DNA of 64,000 nt from Oscheius dolichura (lineage: Eukaryota; Nematoda; Chromadorea; Rhabditida; Rhabditidae), in the NCBI GenBank assembly GCA_932521035.1, contig OW051494.1, positions 4,512,001 to 4,576,000 on the forward strand. The letters are read 5' to 3'. Positions 1-13,988 of this stretch are shown here, one piece after another. The position numbers were made by a program, and so were the translations under genes. The first letter of the stretch is position 1. Each line of letters begins with the position of its first letter. The notes beneath the pieces are model-generated. The model ran no database searches and was not told the DNA's origin. It was given only the letters and a program-made list of their open reading frames with translations.

Positions 1-31
1 GGGAGATACGGTAGAGACCGAGGCGATGTAG

Positions 32-431
32 ACGAAGGAGATCCAGAGCCTGACTACCGAGCTCCAAAGGATGTACACTCTGACGAACCAGCAGTCAGAG
101 GCCAACAAGCTTCTACACCAGGTCTACCCCGCCCTTATATACCCAACCGCCCAATCTTAGGCCCTGGATGACCAGCAGAGACGGTTCCAACTCCACGAGA
201 AGAGAGAGGGAAGCACCTCCCAGCTGGAGATGAGCTCGGTCCAACAGGTGGCCGTGGCACCCGCAAAGAAGCCGAACAAGGCCAAGAACAGGTGGATCCG
301 GCGGAATGTCTCGCGGGGAATATCCAAGCGTAGCAGCATAGATAAGGTGAGGAGTACTGTAAGGGGGAAAAGACGCCTCCTTTCAGTACAAGGCAATATC
401 GAAGATCATGAAGAACGGTAACTTTCGCTGA
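32..431 (+). CDS. C-terminal end of a coiled-coil protein (partial)
   Basis: This is the last part of a gene entering from the left edge. An acceptor ending at base 31 opens an exon with a heptad-like run rich in Glu, Gln and Leu (EIQSLTTELQRMYTLTNQQS). A 39-base intron (125-163) and a 42-base intron (352-386 region) separate three exons. The final exon reads YKAISKIMKNGNFR and stops at 429-431, with AATAAA at about 438. The tail is strongly basic, with a KKPNKAKNRW segment followed by a Ser/Arg/Lys stretch, which may be a nucleic-acid or membrane contact. I do not recognise the family. The frame is supported by clean GT-AG junctions that keep it open and by the nearby poly(A) signal. The function is unknown. 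Confidence 0.6.
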
Positions 432-1707
432 GGGACGAATAAATAGTTTTTTTTCCAATGAGATCAGCTGTTTGTTATCGGAAGTTGCAATTGGCGATTG
501 GATCGGGGGACGAGTTCCGACGAGACGGACCCGTCATGCAGCTTGTAATGCAGCCGGCTCCGATCCCGTTTCCCAAGTTATCCGCTCATCTTAGCATAAC
601 GCCTGTCCTTGACCCTCTCGTCCTTACATTTTAAAATTTCCCTCCGGGCTAAGCCGTTTCGTGGAGGTCGAAGTCAGGAGGAGCAGATCTTCGACTCCGA
701 AGTTTTCCTGTTCTTTGGCAATCCCCCCGCGACCTTGGAGTCTTGAGATCACCCGCAGTCCGTTGTCAATATCCCTTTGTGAGGATGACGGCTTCGACGG
801 GGGGCTTTCCTCGAGACGCCCGGCTTCCGGCGCTTATAAGACTCCTCCCGTCTGCTCTCGGTAGTCTTCTTGTCCCCGTCGCCATTCCGGAATGCGTAAT
901 TTCGGACGGTGCACTTGGGTCCTGTTCGAGTACCATTGTCAGAGGGGTGACGCGCCCATACTGAAATGGAGGCGAGTCATTCCCGGCGGGAGGATGTCGC
1001 CGTCGTCTGCCACGGGAAGTCCTCCAAAGCCGGTCAGACTTCGTTTCCTCTGTCATATCCACTTCACCCCCTCTAGGCCACTTTCGCCCATTTGGTCGAG
1101 ATCATAATTCTTCCTGTCTCCTGGTTACAGCTACCCCTCCAGCCACCGAAGATGAGCTTTCCCCCTGCCAATCCACTTTCACCCATGGCAATCCGGTCGC
1201 CAAGGCCATTCTCCTGGGGCGTTATCCGTCCCCGTTGGCACCAGGCCTGACCTTGTCTTTTCCTTTCCCTCAGGCGTGTTCCACCTCCCCGGCCGACCCC
1301 TAAACACCGCCTAATTGCTCAGCTCACCGTCTCTTTTATTCCCCCGACTCTCCACAAAAAAGAAGACTTACCCAGACCCTATCAGAGCTCGGCCTTCACC
1401 CAGCCGGGTTCATGAGGCGTTTCATGCCGATTGTCTTTTAGGTGGGTATCAACGAAAGGCGGATAAAGCGACCCGCGACTGGTTCCTTACCCGCTACGTC
1501 AGGGTTACGCAACAGGGAGCATCTCACTTTTATCGCTTGTAAATGAAAGTCGCAAATGGATCAGACCAAACTGGATCCCCCCACCCATGTTTATTGATGA
1601 GACAACCACCTTCCTCTCTCCAAATATCCATCCCCCCTAACTCGAGAATAGCCTCCTTCCATAGGTCATTTCCCATCGATGTCAACAGCCCCTCGTCCAT
1701 TTCAGAG
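432..1707. other. Intergenic, GC-rich, no gene seen
   Basis: About 1.28 kb between the coiled-coil gene and the GILT gene. After the poly(A) signal near 438 there are only short unsupported open frames on both strands and no splice-consistent exons. The last 30 bases end in a pyrimidine tract plus CAG just before the GILT ATG, which probably marks the trans-splice acceptor. The promoter of the GILT gene should lie here, but I see no recognisable element. Confidence 0.5.
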
Positions 1708-2417
1708 ATGCTGTGGCTGCTGCTCTTCCTGCCGGTGCTGGCCTCCGCCCAACAGGTCAACGTGACCATCTTCACCGAGTCCCAGTGTCCCTTCTGTACC
1801 AGGCTGCTGAGAGAACAGATCTGGCCATTCTACGTGGGCAAACCGGGCGTGATGAACCTCCAGGTGGGCAGGAGAACAAAAAGAGGACCACAACTAGTCC
1901 AGATCATCCCCTTCGGAAAGGGCGACTGTACCTACGACTACAATCGCAACTTCCACTGCACCTGCATGCACGGTGCCACCGAGTGCGATCTCAATAGACT
2001 CCAGAATTGCGCCATCTCGGTGAGTCCGCTCCTCATCCCCCGTCAGCAATGTTTACAGTACTTTCCCCGGCGGCATCTGGGCCTCGTCACGTGTATTCAG
2101 GGCTTGAAAGATCTGAGGGAGGCCTTCTCCCGCTGCCTGGCCCGGCTATCCGCCAGGACACAAAGGTTCCTCCCCCAAATAGTTGGTTATTTTCATTTCA
2201 GGAAACTCATAGAGTGTGCGACCACCCAGACGGGCGAGCTGTTGAATTACTACTCGATGGTGAACACACATAGGGCAGGGGTCCGGGTAGGTGGAGCCGT
2301 GCTCCTTCTCTAGCCGTAAAATTGAAGATCTGGCCGACGATGTACGTGAACGGCGTCTTCTTCGACCGCTCGTACCCGGTGGCGGACAAGCTCTGCCAAC
2401 ACACCGACTGGTGCTGA
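1708..2417 (+). CDS. GILT-family lysosomal thiol reductase
   Basis: Gamma-interferon-inducible lysosomal thiol reductase family, secreted or lysosomal; members reduce disulfides in endocytosed proteins at acid pH. Five exons (1708-1863, 1903-2019, 2059-2165, 2202-2286, 2328-2417) give about 184 residues, normal for the family. The protein starts with a signal peptide (MLWLLLFLPVLASAQ). The redox CxxC follows at TESQCPFC, and the family signature C-x-H-G-x2-E-C-x2-N-x4-C is intact (CMHGATECDLNRLQNC). The PFGKG and PTMYVNG segments match conserved GILT blocks. All introns are 36-41 bases. The start is fixed by the signal peptide and by a TTTCAG acceptor two bases upstream, consistent with spliced-leader addition. 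An AATAAA lies about 55 bases after the stop. Catalytic residues are complete, so it is likely active. Confidence 0.9.
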
Positions 2418-2712
2418 GGTGGTCCCTCCTGTATTTATTCCACAACCCTGTGCCTTTCACATTACGGAGTGCAAAATAAAAGACTTTCACTGAGATCCGC
2501 GGCCGAGATGAGCCCTCGTTGACCCGTTGAGTCACTTTGTTTGAAGTGAGTAAGGGCTGATACTATCTTCGAGTGGAAACCAGTTCTGCCCGACAGAATA
2601 AAGGCCCACAAACACCGGCGGTGGCAGTGACTTCTCCTCCTTAGTTAACTTCCCTTTCTTGGCTGACTCATCCCCCTCTGATCAACAGGCGTCCCTCCAA
2701 CTGTCCCTTCAG

Positions 2713-3328
2713 ATGCCGTCCGGGCAGCTCTTCCTCCTCACCCTCTCAGTGCTGGCCGTGTCAGAAGCTCTCTTCACCCAGTCGGCCGGAGTCAAGGGAA
2801 CCCTCATGTGCGGGAATAGGCCATTGGCAAACGCGAAGGTCAAGCTTTACGACGACGACTCCGGTAAGCGAAGTGATCAGTTTCCGGTTGAACATTACAC
2901 CGTTTCACACTGAACAAAAGAAAAACCAACCAGGAAAATGCTAGCGATTTATGCCATATTTAGGACCCGACCTCGACGATCTCCTGGCTGAGGGCACGAC
3001 GGATTCTCTTGGCCAATTTTTGTTACATGGCCACACCTCCGAGATTATGACCATCGACCCCAAGATCAACATGTGAGTTTTCCCATTAGCTCAGACAATG
3101 TCATTTTCATGTGAAGATACCACGATTGCGACGACGAGATCACCGTGAGTTGGCCCTTATGTTCGATAGTCATTTGTATTTCAGCCCTGCCAACGCAAGG
3201 TCTCCTTCTTCATCCCTAAGAAGTTCGTCTCTTCGGGCGAGATGCCCAAGGAGTACTTCAACATCGGAGTGATAAACATGCAGATCGAGTTCAAGTCGGA
3301 GGAGCGGGACTGCCTCCACAGGCTATAG
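2713..3328 (+). CDS. Transthyretin-like (TTL) secreted protein
   Basis: Nematode-expanded transthyretin-like family (Pfam TTR-52/TTL type), small secreted beta-sandwich proteins; one member bridges phosphatidylserine on dying cells, but most have no known ligand. Exon 1 encodes a signal peptide (MPSGQLFLLTLSVLAVSEA) and the diagnostic strand GVKGTLMCGNRPLANAKVKL. Later exons give DLDDLLAEGTT, a YHDCDDE segment and the ending IPKKFVSSGEMPKEYFNIG. Four exons are separated by introns of 40-100 bases. The expected cysteines (CGN, HDCDD, PCQRK, RDC) are present. The start directly follows a CTTCAG acceptor. The poly(A) signal at 3369-3374 lies inside the last exon of the convergent gene on the other strand. 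Confidence 0.9.
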
Positions 3329-3352
3329 TCTCTTTACTTGCCATTTCAATAA

Positions 3353-5061
3353 TTATACTCGAGCAAATAATAAATTCTGCACAAAGTCGACGATCTTCTT
3401 CTGGATTTCTTCGGTTCCGGCCGACGAGACCGACGAGCCCAGGTCGACACACAGAGACACCTCGGCCACACGGCGGCAGACCTAGGCAGGGAGGGTTCGA
3501 CCTCGAAGGGGAGCTATGTACCTGTTGGAAGGGGCAGTCGGCATTCGAACGGCAGGGTTGGTTCCTCCGGGGGTCGGCAAATTTCGGAGGACGGCAGCGG
3601 AATGCCTTGGAGGTGTCGTTGCCTACATTGACACACTTCTCCCCTCCGGAGCACTCGTAGTCGAATATGCAGGCCGTGTCAGCCAGGGTGGCCAGCAGCG
3701 AGGCGCGGCAGACCAGTGGCTCTCCTTTGGCCACCTCCTCGCATCTCTGGATGAAACATAAAGGCTCGTCTTGGGGGAGGAGGCACCTGCCCGTGTATAC
3801 AGTCCGAGTGGAAGATACAGCTCCTGTTGGCCTTTGTCACGTCGTACTGGCAGACGGTGATGTTCCTGTCTACCGTATGCACATAGCCGGTACAAGCCTC
3901 TCCCATGCGACACTAGACACGCCAATCTTCAGGCCGAGCACAGCCTCACCTGGTAGTCGTATTCACAGGGAAGGGCGGCCGGATCAATTATGGGGTGGTG
4001 GGGGACCTCAGCCGGCTTTCGGATAACGGCATAGGTGGGTATGATGGTGGAGTTGGACTCTGGAAGACCTTGGAGACTGGACAGACAGTAGGACAGAGAC
4101 TTTATTCGAGACACGGGACTAGACAACGGTGCCGACACTGTAGACCTGCGCACCTAGGAGAAGCGAGTCGGATGCCTTGTCCATCTGGAAATTCTCGAAC
4201 TGGGCCACCGTCTCCTTGTTCGGAGCCTGGTCGTACGCTCTGTTCTGGCCGATGTTCCCAGTTTGTGGGCCGGGTGAAGTGACTTGTCCTCCGGCGACGG
4301 GGCCTGTGCCTACAAATTCAGCCGGATGAGTCACTCGTTTACCTCCGAGGCTCATACAGACGAGGCGTCCTGTCCCGACGCTGTAGACACAGTTCTCCCC
4401 TTGGGGACAATCCATCGAAGTTTCACAGGCACTTGGCGGAAGGATATTGCTCCCGGTAACCAGCTGGAAAGAGATCCTCCCCGGATTATAGAGACCTACC
4501 AGACAGGAGAGGACACCGTTGGTGGAGACACATTGGAGACTGGACTCGCAGTCGGAATCACGATGGCACGGCCCACCGATTTCTGGAAGGCGCGGGGTTT
4601 TAGACAAGATACGAGGATATACGGGACAGAGGCTGGACGACTCCTCCGGTGGCCAGGGCACACCTCGTGGCTCCATTCGGCTGCCGGGAACAGACACCCC
4701 TCGGGCCACAGTCCTGGTCGCTGACACAGGGTGTTTCTGAACCTTGTTGCTCTTCCAAGAAAGGAAAGACACTGGACACCTTGTGCTCGATTACTGCAGG
4801 AACGATCTCCACTGGCCGAGAAGACACAGACTTGAGTCGGGAGACAGTCGCTGTCCAGGAAACAGTCAGTATATTGGGAGGGAGGCTAGGACTGGTCTTT
4901 GACTGCAATGGGGACGAGGATACCGTGGCATAGGCCCCATAGGGGGGAGAACATCGCTTGACCCCGGCCGAATAGGGCAGACAGCGCTCCTGGGAGGCAC
5001 AGTCGTAGTCACTAATACAGATCTGGGCGGCGGCGAGGGGAAAGAGCAGGAGGAGCAGCAT
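3353..5061 (-). CDS. Secreted protein with eight tandem four-cysteine repeats
   Basis: The predicted protein starts with a signal peptide (MLLLLLFPLAAAQ). It carries eight repeats of C-x5-C-x6-C-x(8-13)-C, for example CISDYDCASQERC, PCVSDQDCGPRGVC, CETSMDCPQGENC and CRSNADCPFQQVC, ending ...NLLFARV. Repeats 1-4 are separated by Ser/Thr/Pro- or Gln-rich linkers; repeats 5-8 are nearly back to back. The pattern resembles EB-module or dickkopf-like disulfide knots of nematode secreted proteins, but I cannot name a family. Introns are 36-43 bases; several open frames run through them, so exon edges rest on keeping the cysteine spacing. The stop is only 25 bases from the convergent TTL stop. A role in the extracellular matrix or innate recognition is a guess. 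Confidence 0.75.
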
Positions 5062-5272
5062 GGGAACGGGCAGACGGGGAAGGGAGGAGGGAATAAATAG
5101 AAGAGTCGAGTGTTTGAGGGAGTGTGAAGAATTTCTGAGTAATGTTTGTAGAGAAAGGGCTGCCCGATTTACATGCGAAAGAGAGACCCGCGTGGAGTCA
5201 TGGGCCGTGACGTCCGGCAGGCCCCCTCCCGGATCTGTACACTCATTGAGAAGGTAATCTTTATGCCAGATG

Positions 5273-6895
<1,623 letters not shown>

Positions 6896-8974
6896 AAAGG
6901 GCTGAAATTGAGGTGTGCTCGTTGGGAAGAGGAGAGGGGGAAGAGAATGATGGCAGATCAAAGACTGAGAGAAGGAGAGAGGGTACGGGTACTGGTGGAT
7001 AGCCCTGAGCTGCCCGGCCATGTGCCCGAGAAAGGGATCGTTGTTGAGCTCTTATTTCACTTCCCTTTATGGTTTTAGTTCTCTATTAACCGGAAATGAA
7101 CAGTAGGTCATGGCTTGCCCCCTCCATTTTGCTCCACCCAGTGGCGTCAACCTCTTCCGATCGAATTAAAGACGACGGGAGATAGGTGGCGGCGCCGTTC
7201 ACAGATAAACCATTTTCTCTTTTTTGACATTAAATTTTTGGGTCAAAAAGTCCATATCAAAAATAGGATGGAGAAAAGGGAAAAGCCGTCCCTCGCTCGA
7301 AAGAGATCAGGGCCTGACGTCTCAGGGTAACCCGTGGATGCCAATTCCCAGCCTCTCCAGACTGTCGCCTTCATCCCGAAGGTGGCACTTGTCTGTGTCG
7401 CCTACCAAATTTTACGCGACAAATAGATCGGCCCTCCTAATGTACACTACTGAACTTGTCGAATACCTTCGCGGCCAGTGTCTCCAAACGGATTGCTGTG
7501 CCCCACGCGGTGGCTGCCATCGCCCATCTTCGAAGTACGGACAAAAGTCAGAGGACAGCCCAGCTCATTTTTAAGGCCGGAAGAAAAACGGCCAACTTGA
7601 TTGCCCCCATCGGGTGAATTCTGCGGAGAGCCCGTCTGGGACGACTGCTCTTCCGTGGACATCCGCCGAGTAGGTAGGCAGTCGCCACCGCAGCTACGAC
7701 GACTGTGTATAACCAAAAAGGAACATGCTACTTTTTCGTGCTTTTTTTGAAAGCAAGCCACCTTCCCGATAAGACTTGTCTATTATAAGGAGGTAATGAA
7801 ACATGGAGAAAGAGAAGGAGGGGTGAAGGGGAAGAAGAAAGAGAAAGTATGGGGAAATCAGGAATCAATAAAAGAATTCGATGAGATCTTGAGTGGTGCC
7901 CATGAAGAAGGGCGAGAAATCGGAAAGGGTGGTCAAGAAATGGTAAGGGGGGCAGGAGGATCTTCTGATAATAGAAGGGACTCCAAAAAGATGAAAAGAC
8001 GACGGGAAAGGAAGTCGGCGCAGTAATAATGGGCAATAACCGGCGGGGTCCCCCTGTAAAAAGAGTGCCTTTGTGCCGCCTGGATCTAATTTTTCGGTTC
8101 GAAAGTCTCGAGTAGAAGGTGCCCGTTGGGCAAATAGATAGTGCTTACTCTTCTCTCTCCGGTGGTAGAGACCACCGCCCCGCGGCCGCCGCGCGCCGGC
8201 TGGAACGATGCCAACTCCGCCCCAGAAAAAGTGATAACCACCTGGGCAGAAGGACAGCCGGGGTCGGAAGCGAACAGACGCGCACAGAAGGTCGTTAGCC
8301 CAACAAAATGGGAGGCCGACTGGGCGGCGAGAGACCTCGGAGGCGCGGGGACAGATGAGACCACTGGACGCCGAAGTAATAAAACCAAAAATGAAGAGTA
8401 CTGTAGCAATTTGTTAGTAGAAAGAGAATAGATGGAAGGAAAGAATATTCAGAGGATAGGGGAGAGGCGGAAACGGTTATCAGCCAAAAGAAATGGAAAT
8501 AAAACGCAAAACAAGGCCGTCGGAAATGATCTCTTTATAGACAGTTATGGCGCCACTAAACTTCTTCCTCTAGAATCTCATGATTTCTTTCAAAAGACTG
8601 GTTCAAATTCATCCAGGCCAGGAATGTGAACTATCTTCTCCTATATTCTGATGATTATTGTAGAATTCTATAGGTTGTGCGATCGTATTTCTTCAGTCCA
8701 AATTAAAGACATAAAAAAATTTAATTAACTAGGCAAGGAAACAATCTAAAACACATAACAATTAACAAAACAAATACCTAAAACAACAATATTGCAAAAC
8801 AGTTGAGGAGTTACCGGAGAGGAACAGCTGATCAAATTAAACAAGCGGCCGAAACGAGTCGGCCGGCTGAGAGGCGCCGCTAACTGTGATAGAGAGAAGA
8901 TAACAAACTACGCGTATGACTCAGCAGCCCACGCGAGGCACAAATAATACCCGAATGAGGTAAGGCTTAAATAA
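6896..8974. other. Intergenic, no convincing gene
   Basis: About 2.1 kb between the 5' end of the SMAD gene and the 3' end of the AIF gene. Open frames here (for example 7224-7574, 7796-8026 and 8141-8431) are low-complexity or lack splice-supported partners and family resemblance. Composition changes sharply near 8640, from GC-rich to AT-rich. The SMAD promoter should lie in the left part. Confidence 0.45.
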
Positions 8975-11900
8975 CTATTCTTGTACTCCTTCAGTTGTAA
9001 TTCCATCCTCTTCTTTTGGTTGCTCGAAAAGAGGGAAAAGCTTCGAAAGTTCACGGAAATCTTCGATAGTGCGTGAATCTTCTATTAAACGACGACCAAC
9101 ATCCAACGAAGGGCCAAACACATTTATCATCAGAACGCCCACCACCTTAATCCCATTCCTCATACAATGCCCATAACTTTCTCACCTTGTTGGCCTTATT
9201 CTTGTAGAAAACTACACCTCGCTCGTGTTTGTCGTCACTTTCCTAAAAGAAAACGGATATATATCTTATAGATTGGAATGATCAACGCCGTCTCCCAAAT
9301 GATTCTTTTTTTATGTGCGCATAAATCAATTAATTTTCAAGGAATCGCAGAGTGAACCACCAATATCGTAAATTAAACGCAGCGGCGACAAAAAAAACAT
9401 CAAAGAGCAAAACTGCTAAGAGAATTTCGTTGAAAGTGGATGAGAACGAAAACGGCCCACGTCTTTAGCGAACACTGAGATGGTCTCGAGTGAAGCATCC
9501 ACATTTCCTACGGCACTGATATAATAATCGGGTGAAAATTTGGTGAAAAAAGACGATTGGAACCTGAACTATCACAATAAAATAACTTTTTTAACACGTA
9601 CCAGAAAGCTTTTTCTCCGCCGGTCATGTTTTCTCCAGCTAGTCTACCTGTAATTTGTGCATGCTCCCAGTGTTCAACACGGCGTCGTCCTAAGGTACGA
9701 TCAAAAAAGGAGCAGACATCTCCGGCACAATAAATTCCTGGAGAGACACGTAGTTCTGCATCGGCTAAAACACCGCCGAATGTATTATCAACCTTAAAAT
9801 GTAATCGAAATAAAAGTATATGAAGTTCTTACTTCTAGACCGGAGGCTTCTATCATAGCGGTTTCGGGATCGTTTCCAGTGGCCACCACAATGAAATCAG
9901 TTTTTATTTTTTTGGCGGTAGAGCTATCGAGCTGTGTAAAAATAATTCTAGTTTATACATTGACATACCTTGATTTCGATTCCAGAGGCGGTTTCTCTGG
10001 CACCAGATACTTGAGTTTCGGTCAGCACATTGACTCCGTATTTTCTTAATGAATCTGCCAGCTTCACAGCCAGAAATTCGGGAAGAACTTTAGCTATATT
10101 TCCCTTTTCTTTCATTATCTTCAACAAATAGCATATAATAATTAAAATTTAAAACACCTGAGTGACTTCTATTTTAGGATACTTCCGTTTAATTCCATAC
10201 GCTAGTTCGGAAGCCACAAAACTTCCTCCGATTATGGTGATCGAATTTAATTCAGAACAGATTTTGTCGAGTTTTCGATAATCATCCACCTGAACAAAGA
10301 TACACATTATCACCAAAATTAAAAGCCGACCCCATGAAAATTTACAACTTTATCTTGAATGGTCAATGGAAGGGACTTGAGTTCCTGAACTTCTTTTGGC
10401 CGGCCACCTATAAGAGAAACTATCAAATAATTACAGCGTAATACCTGTAGCTAACAAACATTTTCCAAATCGTATTTCAGTGCCATCTTCTAAAAACGCC
10501 TTTTTCTCCGAAGGGCATATCCTCGCAACTCGTTTCTCTTTCAAAATAGACACTCCTCCATGTTTAGCTAGTGAAAGCTCGCCGATTGGTACAAAAAAGC
10601 CCTTGATGAGAAATATAAAAGGTTTAAAAAATGATTACTACCTGCGATTCTAAAAAGATGTCACGAATTTTGCCAGAGATCGCCTTATATTTTAGTGTCT
10701 GGCCCGAATTCTCGTCTCCGTACCACCATAGCTCCTTCGAAAGAGGAGGACGATTGTAAGGCAAATGTTTTTCATCTCCAATCTGAATAACAAGTTTATG
10801 GCAGAACTAACTATTGCATATTATAAGGTGGTGGAAAATAAGAAAACGATATGGTCAACTACGAGCCTTTGTCTACCAAATTTTCTTACCATTAAAACTT
10901 TGGCATCCGCGTCTCGTGCTCTGATAGCTAACGCTGCGTAATATGAAGCAGCACCAGCGCCGACAAGAAGGTATTCAACATATTCCGGAATCTAAAACAA
11001 AACAGGGATAAAAAGAAACCAGCTTTAATAACCGTACAAATAAACAATAGCATATCTAATACGCTTTTAGATAAACGCGATAACTCTAAAATATCTATCA
11101 ACTCTAACAAAACTGTGAATTCAAGAGTCTACCTCGTCGGCATTGGCACCTTTTTTAGTATCCTAAAAATCAGAATTTAAATGGATTTCAACTCATTTTA
11201 CCTTGGATTCTTCCTTATTGTTAGAAGACGAGGAAGAGTCCTGAAAATTATAATGGTTATTGAAGACACCTAAGAGGCTCGCCTTGGTAGTTTTTTCTTC
11301 AGAGGTCTCGGGATTTGGTGTCATCGGGGTGTCCTAAAAGCCGGACACTTTGACAAAAATTGCATTGAATACCTCAGCAGGAGGCTCCTGGGTGTGAGTA
11401 AGCTTAGTTTGTTCGCCTTCATTGCGCTTGTCCCTCTAAAAGTGGGATAAAACAAGATTAGTAACCACTTACAGGGGCTTGCTGAGTCGCTTGCCTCTCA
11501 GAAGAAGGTTGGGGTTCCATCTGAGCTGCCTGAAACGACGAAATACAATGGGGGGAAAATGCATACCTCGGGCTGAGCAGCAGTAATCACAGGAGACGGC
11601 TTCAACGGACTTGCGGAAGCTTCGTGAGGAGATTCTCCGGGACCCAAAATGCGAGCAGGCTTGGTCGTCGGAGTCTTCTTTGCGTGATGACCATGATCAT
11701 CTTTAGAACTTTTGAAAACATCCGTTTTGTATGCCTGAATTATGTTACTAGCAAACCGAAGAAACCAACCACAGCGAGAAAAGTAAGCAGAACACCAATA
11801 GCGGCTCCGATATAAGAAGAATAATCGCTAGAGGTAGGTACATATGGGCTATCCTCGGATACACGAGAAGTTTTTCCTTCGCCAAATAAATTGCGCTCCG

Positions 11901-12077
11901 TAGGTCCTGGTTTTGGAATATTGGTAGGCACAGGGTCTCAAAGTTAACTTAATTAATTGTTCAGAAGGCTTTAAAACCATGAGATCCGCCTCCTCCTAGG
12001 GTTGCCACAGAAACATGAATATTCCTAGATAGAACGGCACTTCTTCGAAGCGTGCCCACAACTAATCGAGAGAGCAT
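8975..12077 (-). CDS. wah-1: Apoptosis-inducing factor, mitochondrial flavoprotein
   Basis: AIFM1/WAH-1 family: FAD/NADH oxidoreductase of the intermembrane space that supports respiratory-chain assembly and can move to the nucleus in cell death. The first exon has an Arg-rich presequence (MLSRLVVGTLRRSAVLSRN). A membrane segment (YIGAAIGVLLTFLAV) and a long low-complexity Glu/Lys/Pro linker follow. The Rossmann FAD site is YLLVGAGAASYYAALAIRAR. Later blocks include LPYNRPPLSKELW, ITIIGGSFVASELA and VSPGIYCAGDVCSFFD, and the tail MRNGIKVVGVLMINVF leads to a C-terminal dimer-like domain ending GITTEGVQE. Many introns of 30-60 bases interrupt it. The start follows a TTTAGTTCAG acceptor. The gene begins 97 bases after the stop of the upstream same-strand gene, suggesting an operon. 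Confidence 0.92.
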
Positions 12078-12173
12078 TTGATCTGAACTAAATAAGTTTG
12101 CAAAACACTGCAGAAATATGATAAAGTCCAGTGACATTATATGCATCATTGTTAATCTAATATAATGCATCGT

Positions 12174-13613
12174 TTATTCAGAGATCATTGTAATGTATTC
12201 AACTAAATATTGACGGTAATAAATATTTAGATATTTCCATAGAAACCCACTGGGGTGGATAACAATTCTCTATGAACTGAAATAAACTTAAATTAGAAGA
12301 AAAAATTATACCTTGATAACTTTAGCATAATTGTCCTTACTAATTTTGCCGTAAATAACCAGTAAATCTGAGCGATGGATAGTCCAAGGATATGAATTAT
12401 CAAATAAAGGTTCTGAAATTTTCTAATATTTTACAATAATGTACACTGGCTACGTATGTAAACTTTCAAAATATTCACCTGCATCTAGCTCGATATCCTT
12501 GACTTTTTTCTGCCACCCTTGTATTATTGGTAAAAGACCGGCACACAACGCATACATGCCGTTGGTTTTATAATGGTTATGTTGGAGACCAGAATCTTGT
12601 GAAGGGTCGATGGACAGCACATACGAAAGACATTTGGGAAATACCTATAATGAAGAACTAAAAGATTACATATATCAGCAAACCTCTTTTGCGAATTCTT
12701 CTGCCATCCAAGTTTCATCTCTAAACTGACTAAGGAGATAACTAAGATTATTTTGCATAAAAGTTCCATATACAATTGCAAGCGATTCATTTATAGTTGA
12801 TTGTGTTCTATGTGCTAATGTTATAAACAGAGAGATAAATTCAGGACATTTACAGTCTAGAGGGAACAGGAATTCATGCTAAATTATACCTAAACGATCG
12901 GCAAAAATTAAAACATACCATATTTAATGACGGATCTGGTTTTATATAATGGTCAACAAGAAGAGCAATCAACTTCTCTGCATATACTCGTTGTGTGCAC
13001 GGCTAAAACTAATTCAGTAAACGTATATTCAAAAAAAATATACTTTGCTGAGCCATTGAGAAATAGTTGTAAAGAAGAATACAACTGGGCATTGCAATGT
13101 ATAAGAAGCAAAATTGTACAGTAAATCCATGCGCTGATCGTGAAACAACGGCTCTCCTTCATGCGCCAGAAATATTACTTCAAAGAATGTATACCGTAAT
13201 GGATCTTCTGCTTTATCCTATAAGTCACGAAGTTCAGTCTTTAGAAGACCACCAACATTAAAAAATCTTGCCAGGACTTCAAGTAGTTGTAATCGTTGAA
13301 TTGGTGTAAGCTTGGAAATATGAAATTGGTCAAGTGTGAGACAAAAAAGCTCATTGTCTATTAGTTGCTGCCATTCAGCATGCTGCGATTGTCCTCGGAA
13401 TTTTCCTGAAGATTGACGCATACCTTTGGCCATCTGAAAGAAGTGGTACACTGCTTAAAAAGCTTTAAATTGCGTTCAATCTTGCTAACTAAAAATATGC
13501 AATTATCTTACTCTCTGTAGAACGTCGGCTGCACATTGTGGAAAGGGGACAGGACCCGCCGAACCAACCGTAGGCGGATGTATAGCGTGCGGTGGTCCTC
13601 CACCTCTCCTCAT
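12174..13613 (-). CDS. Probable Integrator complex subunit 15 (C7orf26-like)
   Basis: The assembled protein begins MRRGGGPPHAIHPPTV and continues through helical blocks: LTPIQRLQLLEVLARFF, RMDLLYNFASYTLQCPVV, TTISQWLSKPCTQRVYAEK, LIALLVDHYIKPDPSLNM. It ends with WKYLNIYYRQYLVEYITM then ISE. The order of leucine-rich helices around 'LQLLE', 'RM-LL', 'CxxPV', 'SxWL' and 'LVDxY' matches what I recall of INTS15/C7orf26, a subunit that links Integrator modules acting on snRNA and promoter-proximal transcripts. That match is from memory and needs a profile search. Introns are about 35-60 bases. The start follows a TTTCAG acceptor. The stop codon lies inside an AATAAA (12173-12178). AIF starts 97 bases downstream, so the two may be co-transcribed. 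Confidence 0.6.
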
Positions 13614-13988
13614 TTGTACCCTGAAACTACTGAATCGTATACGCTTGAAACCTTTATAGTTTTCACATTCTAACACGCAACTCGCAACCTCCCACACACA
13701 AATTTTACAACCGACTGAAACCGAGAAAGGAAGTATGACGCCCTCCGTTTACGCGTAAGCGCCCGACGCCCGTTGGTTACAAAATGATGCGCGCGCGAAT
13801 TTTGAACAAAGATGGTTTTTTCAGAATAAAAAAATTCTCTTTACGGATATTCCGATAAAAAGTACCCGAACAACATCTATCCCATCCGATAAGACCCCCT
13901 CCTCTTCATCTGGTCCTCTCTTACCTCTTACCGATCGACCTTTGCCTTCCTCCAATGCAATTCATATTTATAGTTTCTTTTTTAGTTC
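13614..13988. promoter_or_regulatory. Divergent promoter region
   Basis: These 375 bases separate the starts of the INTS15-like gene (-) and the INO80E-like gene (+), so both promoters should lie here. The + side ends with a CTTTTTTAG acceptor three bases before the ATG, the - side with TAGTTTCAG. No TATA box or other specific element stands out. Confidence 0.45.

Noticed and set aside
7796..8026. A Lys/Glu/Gly-rich open frame of 76 codons
   Set aside because: Low complexity, no splice partners, no acceptor near the ATG.
8590..8630. A GGTTCAAATTC string resembling a tRNA B box
   Set aside because: No matching A box or acceptor stem at the right distance.
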